NCBI RefSeq assembly: GCF_903915725.1
Contig: NZ_CAIWTY010000073.1
Location: 1 to 64,000, forward strand
Direction of reading: 5' to 3'
Source: an uncultured Rhodopila sp.
GTDB lineage: Bacteria; Pseudomonadota; Alphaproteobacteria; Acetobacterales; Acetobacteraceae
DNA length: 64,000 nucleotides
Part shown: positions 53,676 through 62,331 of the stretch, piece by piece
Layout of the letters: each line of letters begins with the position of its first letter
Numbering within the stretch: position 1 is the stretch's first letter
Notes under the pieces: generated by a model
Database searches by the model: none
Seen by the model: only the letters and a program-made list of their open reading frames with translations
Told to the model about the DNA's origin: nothing
Made by a program: the position numbers and the translations under genes

Positions 53676-55028
53676 TCACCCCGCCGCCAAACTCCGCCGC
53701 AGCCGCGTAATCGCCCCGGGCAACCCGCGCACCCGCAAAACCCGCCCCGTCTCGTCATACCCCTCCGACACCACCCGCGCGCTGTCATACACCTCGCCGA
53801 TCAGCCCCTGTTTCGCGTAGGGAACCACCAGCACATCCTCCACCATCGCCGCCTCGAAAAACCCGATGATGCTGTCCCGCAGCGCACTCACATCCGCCGG
53901 CGCGTGAGCGGACAGCAAAATCGCGTCCGGGTGCTTTTCCATCAACAAAGCCCGTCCGGCCGCGTCCACCCGGTCCATCTTGTTCAGCAGCAACCGCGAC
54001 GGCACCGCATCGGCGCCGATCTCCCGCAGCACGCTGCGGGATACCTCCAACTGAGCCTCACAGGTCGGGTCCGACGCATCGACCACGAACAGCAGCAGCG
54101 ACGCCTCCAGCGCCTCCGCCAAAGTCGAACGGAACGAGGCGACCAGATCATGCGGCAATTGCTTGATGAACCCGACGGTGTCGGAGATCAGCACCCGCGG
54201 CCGTGTCTCCGGCTGCAGGATACGTACGGTCGTGTCCAGGGTGGCGAACAGCTTGTCCTCCACCAGCACCTGGCTGCCGGTCAGCGCCCGCATCAGCGAC
54301 GACTTCCCCGCATTGGTGTAGCCGACAAGCGCCACCCGCAACTGGTCGCGCCGCGCCGAACGGCGGTTGTCGCTATCCCGCTGCACCGCGTCCAACTGCT
54401 CGCGAAGCTCCGCAAGACGATCGCGGATCTTGCGGCGATCCAGCGCCAGGGTGCTCTCACCCGCACCCGGCCCCTGTTGCCGCCCGCCGCCGCCCGAGGA
54501 CTCCCGCAGCCGTGGCGCCACATATTTCAGCCGCGCCATCTCCACCTGCAGCTTCGCCTCGCGGGTGTTGGCGTGGCGATGGAAGATCTCGACGATGACG
54601 CCGGTGCGGTCCAGCACCTGCGCGCCGGTGGCGTGTTCAAGGTTGCGGATCTGGCTGGGCGACAGCTCATGATCGACGATGACGAACCCCGGCTTGCGCG
54701 AAAAACCGTCCGGTTCGGCTTCGCCCAAAGCCGTCTCGCCGGCACCCTCGAACCGCTGCCGTGCCTTTGACTTCACGGCCGGCGCCATCGAGCCAACCAC
54801 GCCTCTGCCACCGGTCAGTGCCGCCAGTTCGGCCAGCTTGCCGCTGCCCAGCAGCGAGCCGGCGCCGGTGCCCTCGCGCTTCTGCGACACGGTGCCGGCA
54901 ACCTCATAGCCCAGCGTCTTCACCAGGCGCCCCAGCTCCTCAAGGCTGGCGGTATGGGCGGCGTCATCGACGTCCGGTGTCTGAATGCCGACAAGGACGG
55001 CAAGCGGGATCGGGGGTTTGGTTTCCAT
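53676..55028 (-). CDS. hflX: GTPase HflX
   Basis: A 450-residue GTPase that binds ribosomes and splits or rescues them under stress. The N-terminal HflX domain shows GSGKLAELAALT, DHELSPSQIRNLEHATGAQV and FHRHANTREAKLQVEMARLK. The G domain has GYTNAGKSSLMRAL (G1), LFATLDTTVR (G2), ISDTVGFIKQLPHDLVASFR (G3), LLNKMDRV (G4) and LSAHAP (G5). It is not next to hfq, unlike many proteobacteria. Length normal. Confidence 0.96.
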   Translation of the reverse strand: METKPPIPLAVLVGIQTPDVDDAAHTASLEELGRLVKTLGYEVAGTVSQKREGTGAGSLLGSGKLAELAALTGGRGVVGSMAPAVKSKARQRFEGAGETALGEAEPDGFSRKPGFVIVDHELSPSQIRNLEHATGAQVLDRTGVIVEIFHRHANTREAKLQVEMARLKYVAPRLRESSGGGGRQQGPGAGESTLALDRRKIRDRLAELREQLDAVQRDSDNRRSARRDQLRVALVGYTNAGKSSLMRALTGSQVLVEDKLFATLDTTVRILQPETRPRVLISDTVGFIKQLPHDLVASFRSTLAEALEASLLLFVVDASDPTCEAQLEVSRSVLREIGADAVPSRLLLNKMDRVDAAGRALLMEKHPDAILLSAHAPADVSALRDSIIGFFEAAMVEDVLVVPYAKQGLIGEVYDSARVVSEGYDETGRVLRVRGLPGAITRLRRSLAAG

Positions 55029-55255
55029 AGGCGACGGCGTAGCACGGTTGGCGCGTTATCGGGCCGAACGGAATCGTGTCGAAGCGGAAGTCCTGCCAAG
55101 GGACAAGCATTCACGCTGCGTAACGAGGGCAATGGCCCCGGGCGCCGCCCCGCGACCGCCTCTTTACACCGCGCCCGATTCCGTTGCTAAACCGCGCCGC
55201 GAGCCGGCCGCTCCGCTGTGTTGGCCAGCGTCACCGGACCCGGGAGTAACCCCGC

Positions 55256-55957
55256 TTGACCCACACCGTGCTGTTGATCCTGGCCGTGATCGCCGCCTGG
55301 ACCCTGTGGCGGACCATCGGCCGGCGGCCGACACCGCCGGCGCGCAGCGCGTTCGATACGCGCCACGATGTCGATACGGACGGGGAGATCCCGATCTCAC
55401 GCCTCGACATGCCGGCGGACATCGCCGACCGGGCCGAGCGCTACATGCCGAGCGATGAGCGCGTGCTGGAGGTGGCCGTAGCCTTCGCCGGCATCGATCC
55501 CGCGCGCTTCAGCTTCGTCGATCTCGGCTGCGGCAAGGGAAGGGCGCTCATCATGGCTTCGCAGCTCCACTTCCGGCGCCTGATCGGCGTCGAGATCGTC
55601 CCGGCGCTGGCGGACATCGCCCGGGCGAACCTGGCCCGGCTCGGGGTCGCAGCAGAGGTGCACACTGCGGACGCCGCCCGTTTCGTCTTCCCGCCCGGGC
55701 CGGTGGTGCTGTTCCTGTTCAACCCGTTCAAGCCGGCGACGCTCGGCACGGTGATCGAGGCGTTGCGCGCCGCCCCCGGCCCCGAGCTGTTCGTGATCTA
55801 TTACGCGCCGGACCACGGCAAGCTGCTGGACGCGAGTGGCTTCCTGACCCGGCTCGGCTCGCCACGCGGTTGGAGGCGGCGTGACGGCGTGGCGGTCTGG
55901 CAAGGGACGCGGACGCTCACGGCTGGGGTGGTTCCACCCGGCGCAATCCCCGGATAG
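55256..55957 (+). CDS. Membrane-anchored class I SAM-dependent methyltransferase
   Basis: A 233-residue protein with one N-terminal helix (VLLILAVIAAWTLW) and a methyltransferase fold: motif I FVDLGCGKGRALIM, acidic LIGVEIVPA, and motif IV VVLFLFNPFKP, resembling the SAM methyltransferases of Dot1- or PrmA-like type. Substrate unknown. It begins at TTG 55256 after a GGGAG site. It is followed convergently by queD. Confidence 0.8.
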   Translation: MTHTVLLILAVIAAWTLWRTIGRRPTPPARSAFDTRHDVDTDGEIPISRLDMPADIADRAERYMPSDERVLEVAVAFAGIDPARFSFVDLGCGKGRALIMASQLHFRRLIGVEIVPALADIARANLARLGVAAEVHTADAARFVFPPGPVVLFLFNPFKPATLGTVIEALRAAPGPELFVIYYAPDHGKLLDASGFLTRLGSPRGWRRRDGVAVWQGTRTLTAGVVPPGAIPG

Positions 55958-55983
55958 CACAACAGGCGCACCGCCTTCGTGCG

Positions 55984-56358
55984 TCAGCCAAATGCAACAA
56001 GCGGTTGCCCGTCATACTCCGCCCAGCAATTCGGGGTCTCGTAGACGACAACCGAGGCGAGCTGCGTCACGCTTGCCCGCAGGCGATCCCAAATCCAGAT
56101 CGCGATGATCTCCGCGGTGGGATTCTCGAGACCCTCGATCTCATTCAGGCAGTGATGATCCAGGCGCTCGAGCAGCGGCTGAAAGGCCGCCTCGATGTCG
56201 AAAAAATCCGCCACGAAGCCGGTCACCGGGTCGACCGCGCCCTGCAGCCGAAGCTCCACGCGGTAGGAGTGACCATGCATGCGGTGGCACCGATGCGCCG
56301 GCGGCACGTTGGGCAGGCGATGGGCGGCCTCGAACATAAAGGCTTGCGTGATCTTCAT
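55984..56358 (-). CDS. queD: 6-carboxytetrahydropterin synthase QueD
   Basis: A 124-residue tunnelling-fold enzyme that converts 7,8-dihydroneopterin triphosphate to 6-carboxytetrahydropterin in queuosine/7-deazaguanine synthesis. Zinc ligands are in FEAAHRLPN and in MHGHSYRVEL. The catalytic Cys lies in HRCHRMHGH, and VADFFDIEAAFQPLLERLDH and LENPTAEIIAIWIWDRL are canonical. ATG 56358 overlaps the queE stop by 4 bases; the longer frame upstream is a queE shadow. Confidence 0.94.
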   Translation of the reverse strand: MKITQAFMFEAAHRLPNVPPAHRCHRMHGHSYRVELRLQGAVDPVTGFVADFFDIEAAFQPLLERLDHHCLNEIEGLENPTAEIIAIWIWDRLRASVTQLASVVVYETPNCWAEYDGQPLVAFG

Positions 56359-56993
56359 GGGATTCCCAGCAGTTTGTGGGTCTGCAGGCTCAGACGCCAT
56401 TGCGGATGCTCGAGGCAGTAGGCAACCGCCGAGGCGGTATGGCTCTCGCGCTCAGGGCCGTCCATCGGCTGGAGCAGGAAGTGCTCGAATGCCAAAGCTT
56501 CGAATGACCCCGGCGAGAGGCCAACCTGCGGGAAGACAAGCTTCAATTCATGCCCGCCCGTGACAACGAGGGACGCTCCGGCCTTGGGACTGACACACAC
56601 CCAATCCACCCCGGCGGGAACCGCAATCGTTCCGTTCGTCTCCACCGCGATCTCGAAGTCCAAGGCGTGCAGGCAGCCGATCAGGGCTGCGTCGACCTGC
56701 AGGAGCGGTTCGCCTCCGGTCAGGACAACGAAACGTCCGGAGCCGGCGGCACCGCGCCACGCCCGGGCAACCGCCTGCGCCACGGCGGACGCGTCCGTGA
56801 AGCGGCCGCCGCCGATGCCATCGGTGCCGACAAAATCGGTGTCGCAGAAGGTGCAGGCGGCGCCGGCGCGATCCGCCTCGCGCCCGGACCAGAGATTGCA
56901 TCCTGCGAAACGACAGAATACCGCGGCACGGCCGGTGTTTCGCCCTTCTCCCTGCAAGGTGTAGAAAATCTCTTTCACCGCATACGTCATCAT
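56355..56993 (-). CDS. queE: 7-carboxy-7-deazaguanine synthase QueE
   Basis: A 212-residue radical SAM enzyme that makes 7-carboxy-7-deazaguanine from the QueD product. AVKEIFYTLQGEGRNTGRAA and the cluster cysteines in FCRFAGCNLWSG and ACTFCDTDF are intact (the spacing with an insertion is typical for QueE). FVVLTGGEPLL and HELKLVFPQ follow. The start is the double ATG at 56993/56990. queE and queD form one translational unit; queC is not in the window. Upstream lies the broken tRNA-Lys. Confidence 0.94.
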   Translation of the reverse strand: MMTYAVKEIFYTLQGEGRNTGRAAVFCRFAGCNLWSGREADRAGAACTFCDTDFVGTDGIGGGRFTDASAVAQAVARAWRGAAGSGRFVVLTGGEPLLQVDAALIGCLHALDFEIAVETNGTIAVPAGVDWVCVSPKAGASLVVTGGHELKLVFPQVGLSPGSFEALAFEHFLLQPMDGPERESHTASAVAYCLEHPQWRLSLQTHKLLGIP

Positions 56994-57034
56994 GCCTCGG
57001 CTCTCACGCGATTGGCACAAGCGATGGGTTGATT

Positions 57035-57081
57035 TGGTGAGCCCGGTGGGACTCGAACCCACGGCCCCAAGATTAAAAGTC
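57035..57081 (-). tRNA. tRNA-Lys (TTT) 3' half: attachment-site remnant
   Basis: Read on the minus strand this is GACTTTTAATC, then TTGGGGCC, T-arm GTGGGTTCGAGTCCCAC, acceptor CGGGCTC, A and CCA, i.e. the anticodon loop (TTT) onward of tRNA-Lys. Beyond 57081 the anticodon stem no longer pairs and the 5' half is absent. This is the typical scar of site-specific integration in the 3' part of a tRNA gene. The restored complete gene should be at the far end of the element, beyond 64000. Confidence 0.82.
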
Positions 57082-57297
57082 ATCAAACAATCGGATACGT
57101 GCTGTATCCCAAACTGTTCCGCCCAATCCCCATTCATCGCTGACACGCCCTGAAAACCGTTGCTTTTGGCGTGATGCCCCGGCAAGATGCATCCCAAGGC
57201 GTTTCGGTTCGTGTCCCATTGTTGATGCCCCGCTGATGCCCCGGTGATGCCCCGATGGATGGCCTCACGATGCCCCGATCTTGGCAGGAGATCAACA

Positions 57298-58764
57298 ATG
57301 CGCGTTGAGATAACCGACACGGCAATCAATAAGGCGAAGCGGGACGCGGCGGCGGACGGTGCGCGCCGGGAACTCTCGGATGCCGGGAAGGAAGGCGCGC
57401 CAGGCTTGCGGCTGCGCATAGGCCCGTCTGGAACGGCATCTTGGCTACTCGGCTGCCGGGACCGAGAGGGGCGGCTCAGGCGTTTCCCGCTTGGCTCTTG
57501 GCCTGCCATGGGCCTCAGCAAGGCGCGTGATGCTGCCCGAAAGATGCACGTTGATGTGAAGCATGACGGGGCGGACCCGATCGCAGACAAGCGGCGTGAT
57601 TTGGCGATGGGCAAGGCCGCTCGGGCTGGCATTGGCACTCTGGCCGCTGTGCTGGACCTGTATGGCGCGAAGCGGGGCGATGCGCAGAAGGCTTGGGGTG
57701 AGGCCCGCAAGCGAATTGACCTGATCTTCAAGGATCTTCTTGCGCGGCCGGCCGAGACGTTGACCCGGCCGGCCCTCCAAATGTTGGCAGATGGCTACGC
57801 TTCGCAGTCGTCAGCCTCGTATGCGGTTCGCAGCCTTCGCCCGGCGCTCAAATGGGCGGCACAGCGGGGCTACGTGACTGAGGATGCTACCCGCATCGTT
57901 CCGCCCGCCCCGGTGAAGCGGCGCAAGCGTGTCCTGGCCCGCGGGGAACTGGCCGCGCTTGTGCCCGTACTGCGTTCCGGCGCGGCGGCTTACGATGTCG
58001 TCTCACGTTTCTCCGCCCTTGCCGCCGGAACCGACGTGGCCGGCCTGCATTGGCGGCAAATCGACTTGGCCGCGGGAACCCTGACGCGACGCACCCGGAC
58101 GGACGGGGCGGTTACGGTGCACAAGCTCAAGATGTCACCCGCGGCGATCACCTTGTTGCGCGGCCTGCCCCCCGGGCTGCCCGGCGATCTGGTCTTTCCC
58201 CATGCCACGGCGCATCCGGCAGCGATGCTGCTGATGCTGCTGACGCTGACCCGCCGGCAGGAAGCCGCTACGGCGCGCTGGCGTGACGTTGATCTGGATG
58301 CCAAGACCTGGACAATCCCGGACACGAAGAACGGAGAACCGCACACCGTACCGCTAAGCCGGCAGGCTCTTGACCTGATCCGGTCCCGCCTCCCGATTGA
58401 CGACGCTGGAAACGCCAAGCAACCGGACCCTGACGGGCTGGTCTTTGCCACGTCCACCGGGGCGGCACCCGGTAATTGGGACCGCGAGACGAAGGCGCTG
58501 CAAGAGGCCAGCGGAACGAAAGACTGGACCCGCCATGATCTGCGCCGGACGGGGGCAACCTTGCTCGGTGAAATGGGCGAATTGCCGGACATCATCGAGG
58601 CGGCACTGAACCACGTCAGCATTCACTCGGCCTTGGCCGCAACCTACAATCAAAGCCGCTATCGCCCCCAGGTCGCCGCCGCGCTGCAACGGCTGGCGGA
58701 TGCATTGGACGGGATAGAAGCGGGTGCCGGGCAGGTCGTGCCCCTTCGCGCCGCGGCTGGCTGA
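57298..58764 (+). CDS. Tyrosine recombinase/integrase
   Basis: A 488-residue integrase of the DUF4102/phage type. The N-terminal arm-binding region (GLRLRIGPSGTASWLLGCRD) precedes a core-binding domain and the catalytic domain: Arg near residue 318 in LTLTRRQEAATARWRDVDL, His413 and Arg416 in RHDLRRTGAT, the LNHVS region and nucleophile Tyr450 (AATYNQSRY). ATG 57298 follows AGGAGA, and the 18 codons above it look non-coding. A second, degenerate copy of the start of the catalytic domain (GTDVAGLHWRQIDLAAGTLT, about 238-300) precedes the working one. It excises and integrates the element at tRNA-Lys. Confidence 0.92.
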   Translation: MRVEITDTAINKAKRDAAADGARRELSDAGKEGAPGLRLRIGPSGTASWLLGCRDREGRLRRFPLGSWPAMGLSKARDAARKMHVDVKHDGADPIADKRRDLAMGKAARAGIGTLAAVLDLYGAKRGDAQKAWGEARKRIDLIFKDLLARPAETLTRPALQMLADGYASQSSASYAVRSLRPALKWAAQRGYVTEDATRIVPPAPVKRRKRVLARGELAALVPVLRSGAAAYDVVSRFSALAAGTDVAGLHWRQIDLAAGTLTRRTRTDGAVTVHKLKMSPAAITLLRGLPPGLPGDLVFPHATAHPAAMLLMLLTLTRRQEAATARWRDVDLDAKTWTIPDTKNGEPHTVPLSRQALDLIRSRLPIDDAGNAKQPDPDGLVFATSTGAAPGNWDRETKALQEASGTKDWTRHDLRRTGATLLGEMGELPDIIEAALNHVSIHSALAATYNQSRYRPQVAAALQRLADALDGIEAGAGQVVPLRAAAG

Positions 58765-58853
58765 CTGATCCGCGCCGGGCGGTTCCCGGCAATGGGCGGC
58801 CGACTCGGTGCTGGAACACCGGCCGGCCTTGCCCGCAACGTGGAGGGTATTCC

Positions 58854-59291
58854 ATGTCGAAGGCTGTATCCGAGGCTACCACAGGCGCCGATGCCCGGCG
58901 CTCACAAACGCGTCGGGGCCTGCTTGGCGCTGCCATGATGGCCGGCGCAGCCGCCGCCACCGTGGCCAGTGCTGCACCCGCGGACGCGGACGCGGAACTG
59001 ATCACCGCGCATGCCACCTTCATTGCCTCGCACGCCCGCCTTTGGCCGAGCGACGGCAGAATGACCACCGGCCTGACGGATGACGAATGCGGCGCGGAAA
59101 CAGACCGCTGGTATGCGGCTATGGACCGCGTAACCGAGTTGCCGGCGCACACGGCCGAGGGACGGCGCGCGAAGATCGAAGTCGCGTATGCGGCGATGGC
59201 AGCAACGGTCTACAGCAACGGTGACGGGCTGGAACGGGAGGAGCAATGCGCTCTCGATGTGCTGGCCAGCTTGCTCGGGAGCGCAGCATGA
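58854..59291 (+). CDS. Hypothetical exported protein of the integrative element
   Basis: A 145-residue protein. The N-terminus has RRGLLGAAMMAGAAAATVAS, a twin-arginine-like or general signal peptide with cleavage near ASAAPA. The mature part is helical with conserved-looking Trp/Tyr (HARLWPSDGRM, AETDRWYAAMDRVTELPAHT) and resembles small phage/island cargo proteins, but no family can be named. The stop overlaps the next ATG. Confidence 0.6.
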   Translation: MSKAVSEATTGADARRSQTRRGLLGAAMMAGAAAATVASAAPADADAELITAHATFIASHARLWPSDGRMTTGLTDDECGAETDRWYAAMDRVTELPAHTAEGRRAKIEVAYAAMAATVYSNGDGLEREEQCALDVLASLLGSAA

Positions 59292-59425
59292 CCCGCCCGT
59301 TCCGCGCCGCGGGTGATCCGCCGCCCGCCAAGCCGCCGCGATTCCCCTACAAGCCGCCGGCCAACCATCCGCCGCGACGGAAGCCGAAGCCCAAGCCAAC
59401 GGCCGTGGGCGAGAGTGCGGCTTGA
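59288..59425 (+). CDS. Very small Pro/Lys/Arg-rich protein
   Basis: A 45-residue protein (FRAAGDPPPAKPPRFPYKPP, then RKPKPKPTAVGE). Its ATG overlaps the upstream stop by 4 bases (ATGA), which supports translation. It is highly basic and probably disordered; nucleic-acid or membrane binding is a guess. Confidence 0.45.
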   Translation: MTRPFRAAGDPPPAKPPRFPYKPPANHPPRRKPKPKPTAVGESAA

Positions 59426-59447
59426 GTAATCAGCGCCCGGCCTGCAA

Positions 59448-59978
59448 TCATTCGAATGGGTTGCTGCCGGGCGTCTTGGAGTTGCTGTTGATACCGGCGC
59501 ACGTCCGGAATGCATCGGTGGCCCGGGTGCTGCCAGCCAACGAGATTACGGTTGGCGGCGCTTTTCCAACCGTCACGGTCATGGAAGACGCCTTGTCCAT
59601 CGCCGCAAACATCGGCCCGAGAGCGTCCCGTTCTATAACGGCCGCAACCAGGTTAGACGTATTGGAGTCAATCTCCAGCGTGGCTTTCCAGGCGCCAACG
59701 GACACCACTATTGAACCCTGTATGTCGGCCGGTAGCGACCACTTTTTGTCCATCATCCGCAGTTCGATGGTTTCGGAGTCAGCCCTGAAGGCCAGTCCTT
59801 TGCCAAAGTTGCCTACCATACACGCATCCGGAGCAGCGAGCATTGTCGGGCGATGAGCGAGGGCCGCCCAATCACCACTGACAACCAGTGGAACCATCAT
59901 TTCATCAGCCATTGCCACTCCGCTGGCCGCAATGCCGAGTATCGTGCAAACCAGAGCCGACTTCGCCAAGCCTCGCAT
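59448..59978 (-). CDS. Exported hypothetical protein
   Basis: A 176-residue protein. ATG 59978 starts a clear signal peptide (GLAKSALVCTILGIAASGVA, cleavage after VAMA). The mature part has beta-strand character (GSIVVSVGAWKATLEIDSNT) and a C-terminal VTVGKAPPTVISLAGSTRAT followed by a Cys-containing FRTCAG, a layout loosely like IalB-type invasion-associated proteins, but this is weak. It lies within the integrative element and could be envelope cargo. Confidence 0.6.
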   Translation of the reverse strand: MRGLAKSALVCTILGIAASGVAMADEMMVPLVVSGDWAALAHRPTMLAAPDACMVGNFGKGLAFRADSETIELRMMDKKWSLPADIQGSIVVSVGAWKATLEIDSNTSNLVAAVIERDALGPMFAAMDKASSMTVTVGKAPPTVISLAGSTRATDAFRTCAGINSNSKTPGSNPFE

Positions 59979-60067
59979 GGTAGCTGTCCCGTCATATTTG
60001 CCAAACCGTAGCAATAATCCCTGTATCTGTGAAGGCCGGTCAAAATGAACGGCCCGAGCCGAAACCG

Positions 60068-60562
60068 TCATTTGCCGATCGCTGCGCCTTCGATCACCAC
60101 CGGGGCCATCGCGGTAAGCATGTTCATGACATCGGCCCGGATCTGTTCGGTGGAGCGTCCGCCGGCCCCGTTGATCTGGACCGCTACCCGGGCGCCGTCC
60201 GGGCTGATCTGCCCCGTCAGCCTGCCGTGAAGTTCGAGCAGCCGGGCGGCCTCCCTGATCGCCCCAAGCGCCGCGGTGAAATTTCGCGCCTTCTCGGCCC
60301 GGCGCAGCAAACTCAGCACCTTCGTTTGCAGGTCAGCCACACCGGAGAGGATGTCGCCCGCGGGCGCGACCTGCATCGGCTCGGCCTCGGCCTCCTGGAC
60401 TCTCAGGTGTCTGAGGCGATGGCGGCTTAACGCGTCCGGGCTGATTTTGAACTCGCGAGCAACGAGGGCTTGTTCACGACCGCTCGCCAGGTCGTGGTTA
60501 ATTGCTGCGACATTCGGGTGAATGCAAATGCTGCACGCTCGACCGGGTTTGCCTCCTGCCAC
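60068..60562 (-). CDS. Zinc-knuckle/helix-turn-helix protein, phage-like
   Basis: A 164-residue protein with CSICIHPNV near the N-terminus (possible zinc knuckle with Cys/Cys/His), an HTH-like stretch (EQALVAREFKISPDALSRHR, with LRHLRV) and a helical dimerisation-like region (TKVLSLLRRAEKARNFTAAL). It resembles small terminase- or regulator-like proteins of prophages, but family assignment is uncertain. It lies between minus-strand genes of the element. Confidence 0.6.
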   Translation of the reverse strand: MAGGKPGRACSICIHPNVAAINHDLASGREQALVAREFKISPDALSRHRLRHLRVQEAEAEPMQVAPAGDILSGVADLQTKVLSLLRRAEKARNFTAALGAIREAARLLELHGRLTGQISPDGARVAVQINGAGGRSTEQIRADVMNMLTAMAPVVIEGAAIGK

Positions 60563-60600
60563 GTCTTTGGCCTCCTAGGCCGCTCTTGGGGTGATACGTC

Positions 60601-60618
60601 CCTTCCCCTTGGGGAAGG
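60601..60618. repeat. Short hairpin upstream of the HTH gene
   Basis: ccttcccc pairs with ggggaagg across a 2-base loop. It sits in the 160-base gap between two minus-strand genes and could act as a terminator or stabiliser for the gene at 60724. Confidence 0.35.
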
Positions 60619-60723
60619 TTTGGGGGGATTTGCTTTCTCCGCCTCTCCTGCCTTGGGGGAATTCGCGCGCCGCGATTGATGCGCATCGGGCGATATTCGT
60701 GCCGCGCATTATTGTTCCGGCGA

Positions 60724-61482
60724 TCATGTCCCTGATCCGGCGACCCGGATGCCAAAGGCGGACCGAAGGCGACCAGCTACGCTGTCGATCGGGTCAATAG
60801 CGGGTTCGCCCCAACGGTCGGTGACGTATGCCGCTTTGACGGCGGGGATGGCGACATTCGTTGACAGGTCACGAATAGCCGGCACTGCTGACGGTTCCAA
60901 GCTGGCTAGGACGCGGTTGGACGTCGCCACCGCTTCCACATTTCGATTGTGCATGTGGACGGCGCCGGCTGTGACGCCAGTGTCGTATGCCACATCATCG
61001 TGTTCCTTGATTGCCTTCTGGAGGCCGGCAAAGGCGAGGTCTACGGCCTCGGCCGCCGCGACCTGCCGCCGCAATGCCTGGTGATAGGCCGCCCGGATGT
61101 GGTCGGCTTCGGCCTCCAGCACGTTGATGTGCGCCCGCTCCGCTCGGGTGCCGGCCCCGTTGGCTATGCTTGATGCGAGGTCAGCCGCGTCCTTCGCTTG
61201 GGCAACCGTCGTGCCGGCGTGGGTAAGGTCTTCCGGCATGACTGGTTCGCCGGCTGATGCGCGGGCCAGCAGAGCTTCCCGGGCGCCGATGGCCTGGCTG
61301 TGCGCCGTCGCTGCCGCGGTTGCACGCTGGCGGGCTGCGGTGTGGTTTTCGACGGCGACCGTGTGAGCCTCCCGCGTGGCTTCCAGGCGGGTTGCAGTGT
61401 CGGGGGCGTCAATCCCTGCCCCGGCGGGGGCGGGGGCATCCTGCCCGGCGGGGATCGGCGCGGTGATAGTGATTGTGTCCAT
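60724..61482 (-). CDS. Hypothetical coiled-coil protein
   Basis: A 252-residue, Ala-rich helical protein with a disordered Pro/Ala N-terminus (about 1-28), then long heptad-like helices (LEATREAHTVAVENHTAARQ and on, to about residue 165) that probably form coiled coil, and a C-terminal globular stretch (AIRDLSTNVAIPAVKAAYVT and GRLRSAFGIRV). It could be a scaffold or structural protein of a phage-like element. No family recognised. Confidence 0.55.
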   Translation of the reverse strand: MDTITITAPIPAGQDAPAPAGAGIDAPDTATRLEATREAHTVAVENHTAARQRATAAATAHSQAIGAREALLARASAGEPVMPEDLTHAGTTVAQAKDAADLASSIANGAGTRAERAHINVLEAEADHIRAAYHQALRRQVAAAEAVDLAFAGLQKAIKEHDDVAYDTGVTAGAVHMHNRNVEAVATSNRVLASLEPSAVPAIRDLSTNVAIPAVKAAYVTDRWGEPAIDPIDSVAGRLRSAFGIRVAGSGT

Positions 61483-61490
61483 TGGTGGTG

Positions 61491-61781
61491 TCAGCCTTCC
61501 TTGCGATAGTTCGTTTCGGGGTTGAAGCCCATGCGTTCGTAGCTACGGGCGATTTCGGATTTATGCGCAGCGGCGCGGCGGTCTTTTTCGATTTCCGCCA
61601 GCCCAGCGTTGACATTTTCGGCTGTGGCTGCGGCGTACATCGGTTCGCCAGTCAGGGCGGCGACATCCGCCAGCATCGCGCTCGTAACGGGCACACCCGG
61701 CCAGCGTGAACGAGCCAACGCGAACAATTTTGGATTGCTGATCCGATCGGCCGGGCGGAAGTTCATTTCAAGTCCTTTCAT
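61491..61781 (-). CDS. Small hypothetical protein of the island operon
   Basis: A 96-residue helical protein (RPADRISNPKLFALARSRWP, then VTSAMLADVAALTGEPMYAA, then NVNAGLAEIEKDRRAAAHKS). The start ATG overlaps the previous stop (ATGA), and the next gene follows by 8 bases. It is part of a co-translated chain with the genes at 61778, 62011 and 62328. Function unknown. Confidence 0.6.
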   Translation of the reverse strand: MKGLEMNFRPADRISNPKLFALARSRWPGVPVTSAMLADVAALTGEPMYAAATAENVNAGLAEIEKDRRAAAHKSEIARSYERMGFNPETNYRKEG

Positions 61782-62014
61782 GGTTGCCCATTCTCCTGTT
61801 CAGTAAATTGTAAGTCTGGATCTCCGGATTTCAGCGCCTCCATCAAAACGCGGAAGGCGTGATCCCATGATGTCCGGTCATCCGTCGGCTTGGGCGCGCC
61901 GGCCCGCGCTCGGACTGCGGACGCAACGGCGTCGGGATCGAGGCCCGCGGCATAGGCGAGTCGCCGCAGATCGCGAGACGGCCATGCTTCGATCCGGCCG
62001 GCGAGTACGCTCAT
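61778..62014 (-). CDS. Small hypothetical protein of the island operon
   Basis: A 78-residue protein beginning SVLAGRIEAWPSRDLRRLAY, then DPDAVASAVRARAGAP and SWDHAFRVLMEALKSGDPDL. ATG 62014 overlaps the stop of the 62011-62331 gene, and its stop overlaps the 61781 ATG; both are ATGA junctions, so this start is strongly supported over the longer frame above it. Confidence 0.62.
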   Translation of the reverse strand: MSVLAGRIEAWPSRDLRRLAYAAGLDPDAVASAVRARAGAPKPTDDRTSWDHAFRVLMEALKSGDPDLQFTEQENGQP

Positions 62015-62331
62015 GCCGCCCGCCGGACAGGAAGGGGCATCACGATAACCTTGCCGGGGCGGGCGTTCGGCGGCAGGAGGCGCCGGTATTGGCAGGCGCC
62101 CACGTCGAAGGTGACGACAGGCAGGCGGGCACGGTCCAGCGGGAACGCAGTCACGCGCGAGCCACCGACTGCCGTAGCCCAAGCAATCAGCCGGCCGGCT
62201 TTAACAACGCCAGATGAATACTCAATATCTGGTAGTTTCCAGCCACGCAAACGAGGCGGAACGCCAAGTATTTGTTCAATCCGCCGTTGCTCGGCACGCG
62301 AACGTTGCAGATACACCCTTGCATTTCTCAT
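62011..62331 (-). CDS. Small hypothetical protein of the island operon
   Basis: A 106-residue basic protein (RNARVYLQRSRAEQRRIEQI, then LGVPPRLRGWKLPDIEYSSG and a beta-rich TFDVGACQYRRLLPP). It overlaps the 62328 gene and the 61778 gene by ATGA junctions. No recognisable family; the basic N-terminal helix could bind nucleic acid. Confidence 0.6.
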   Translation of the reverse strand: MRNARVYLQRSRAEQRRIEQILGVPPRLRGWKLPDIEYSSGVVKAGRLIAWATAVGGSRVTAFPLDRARLPVVTFDVGACQYRRLLPPNARPGKVIVMPLPVRRAA

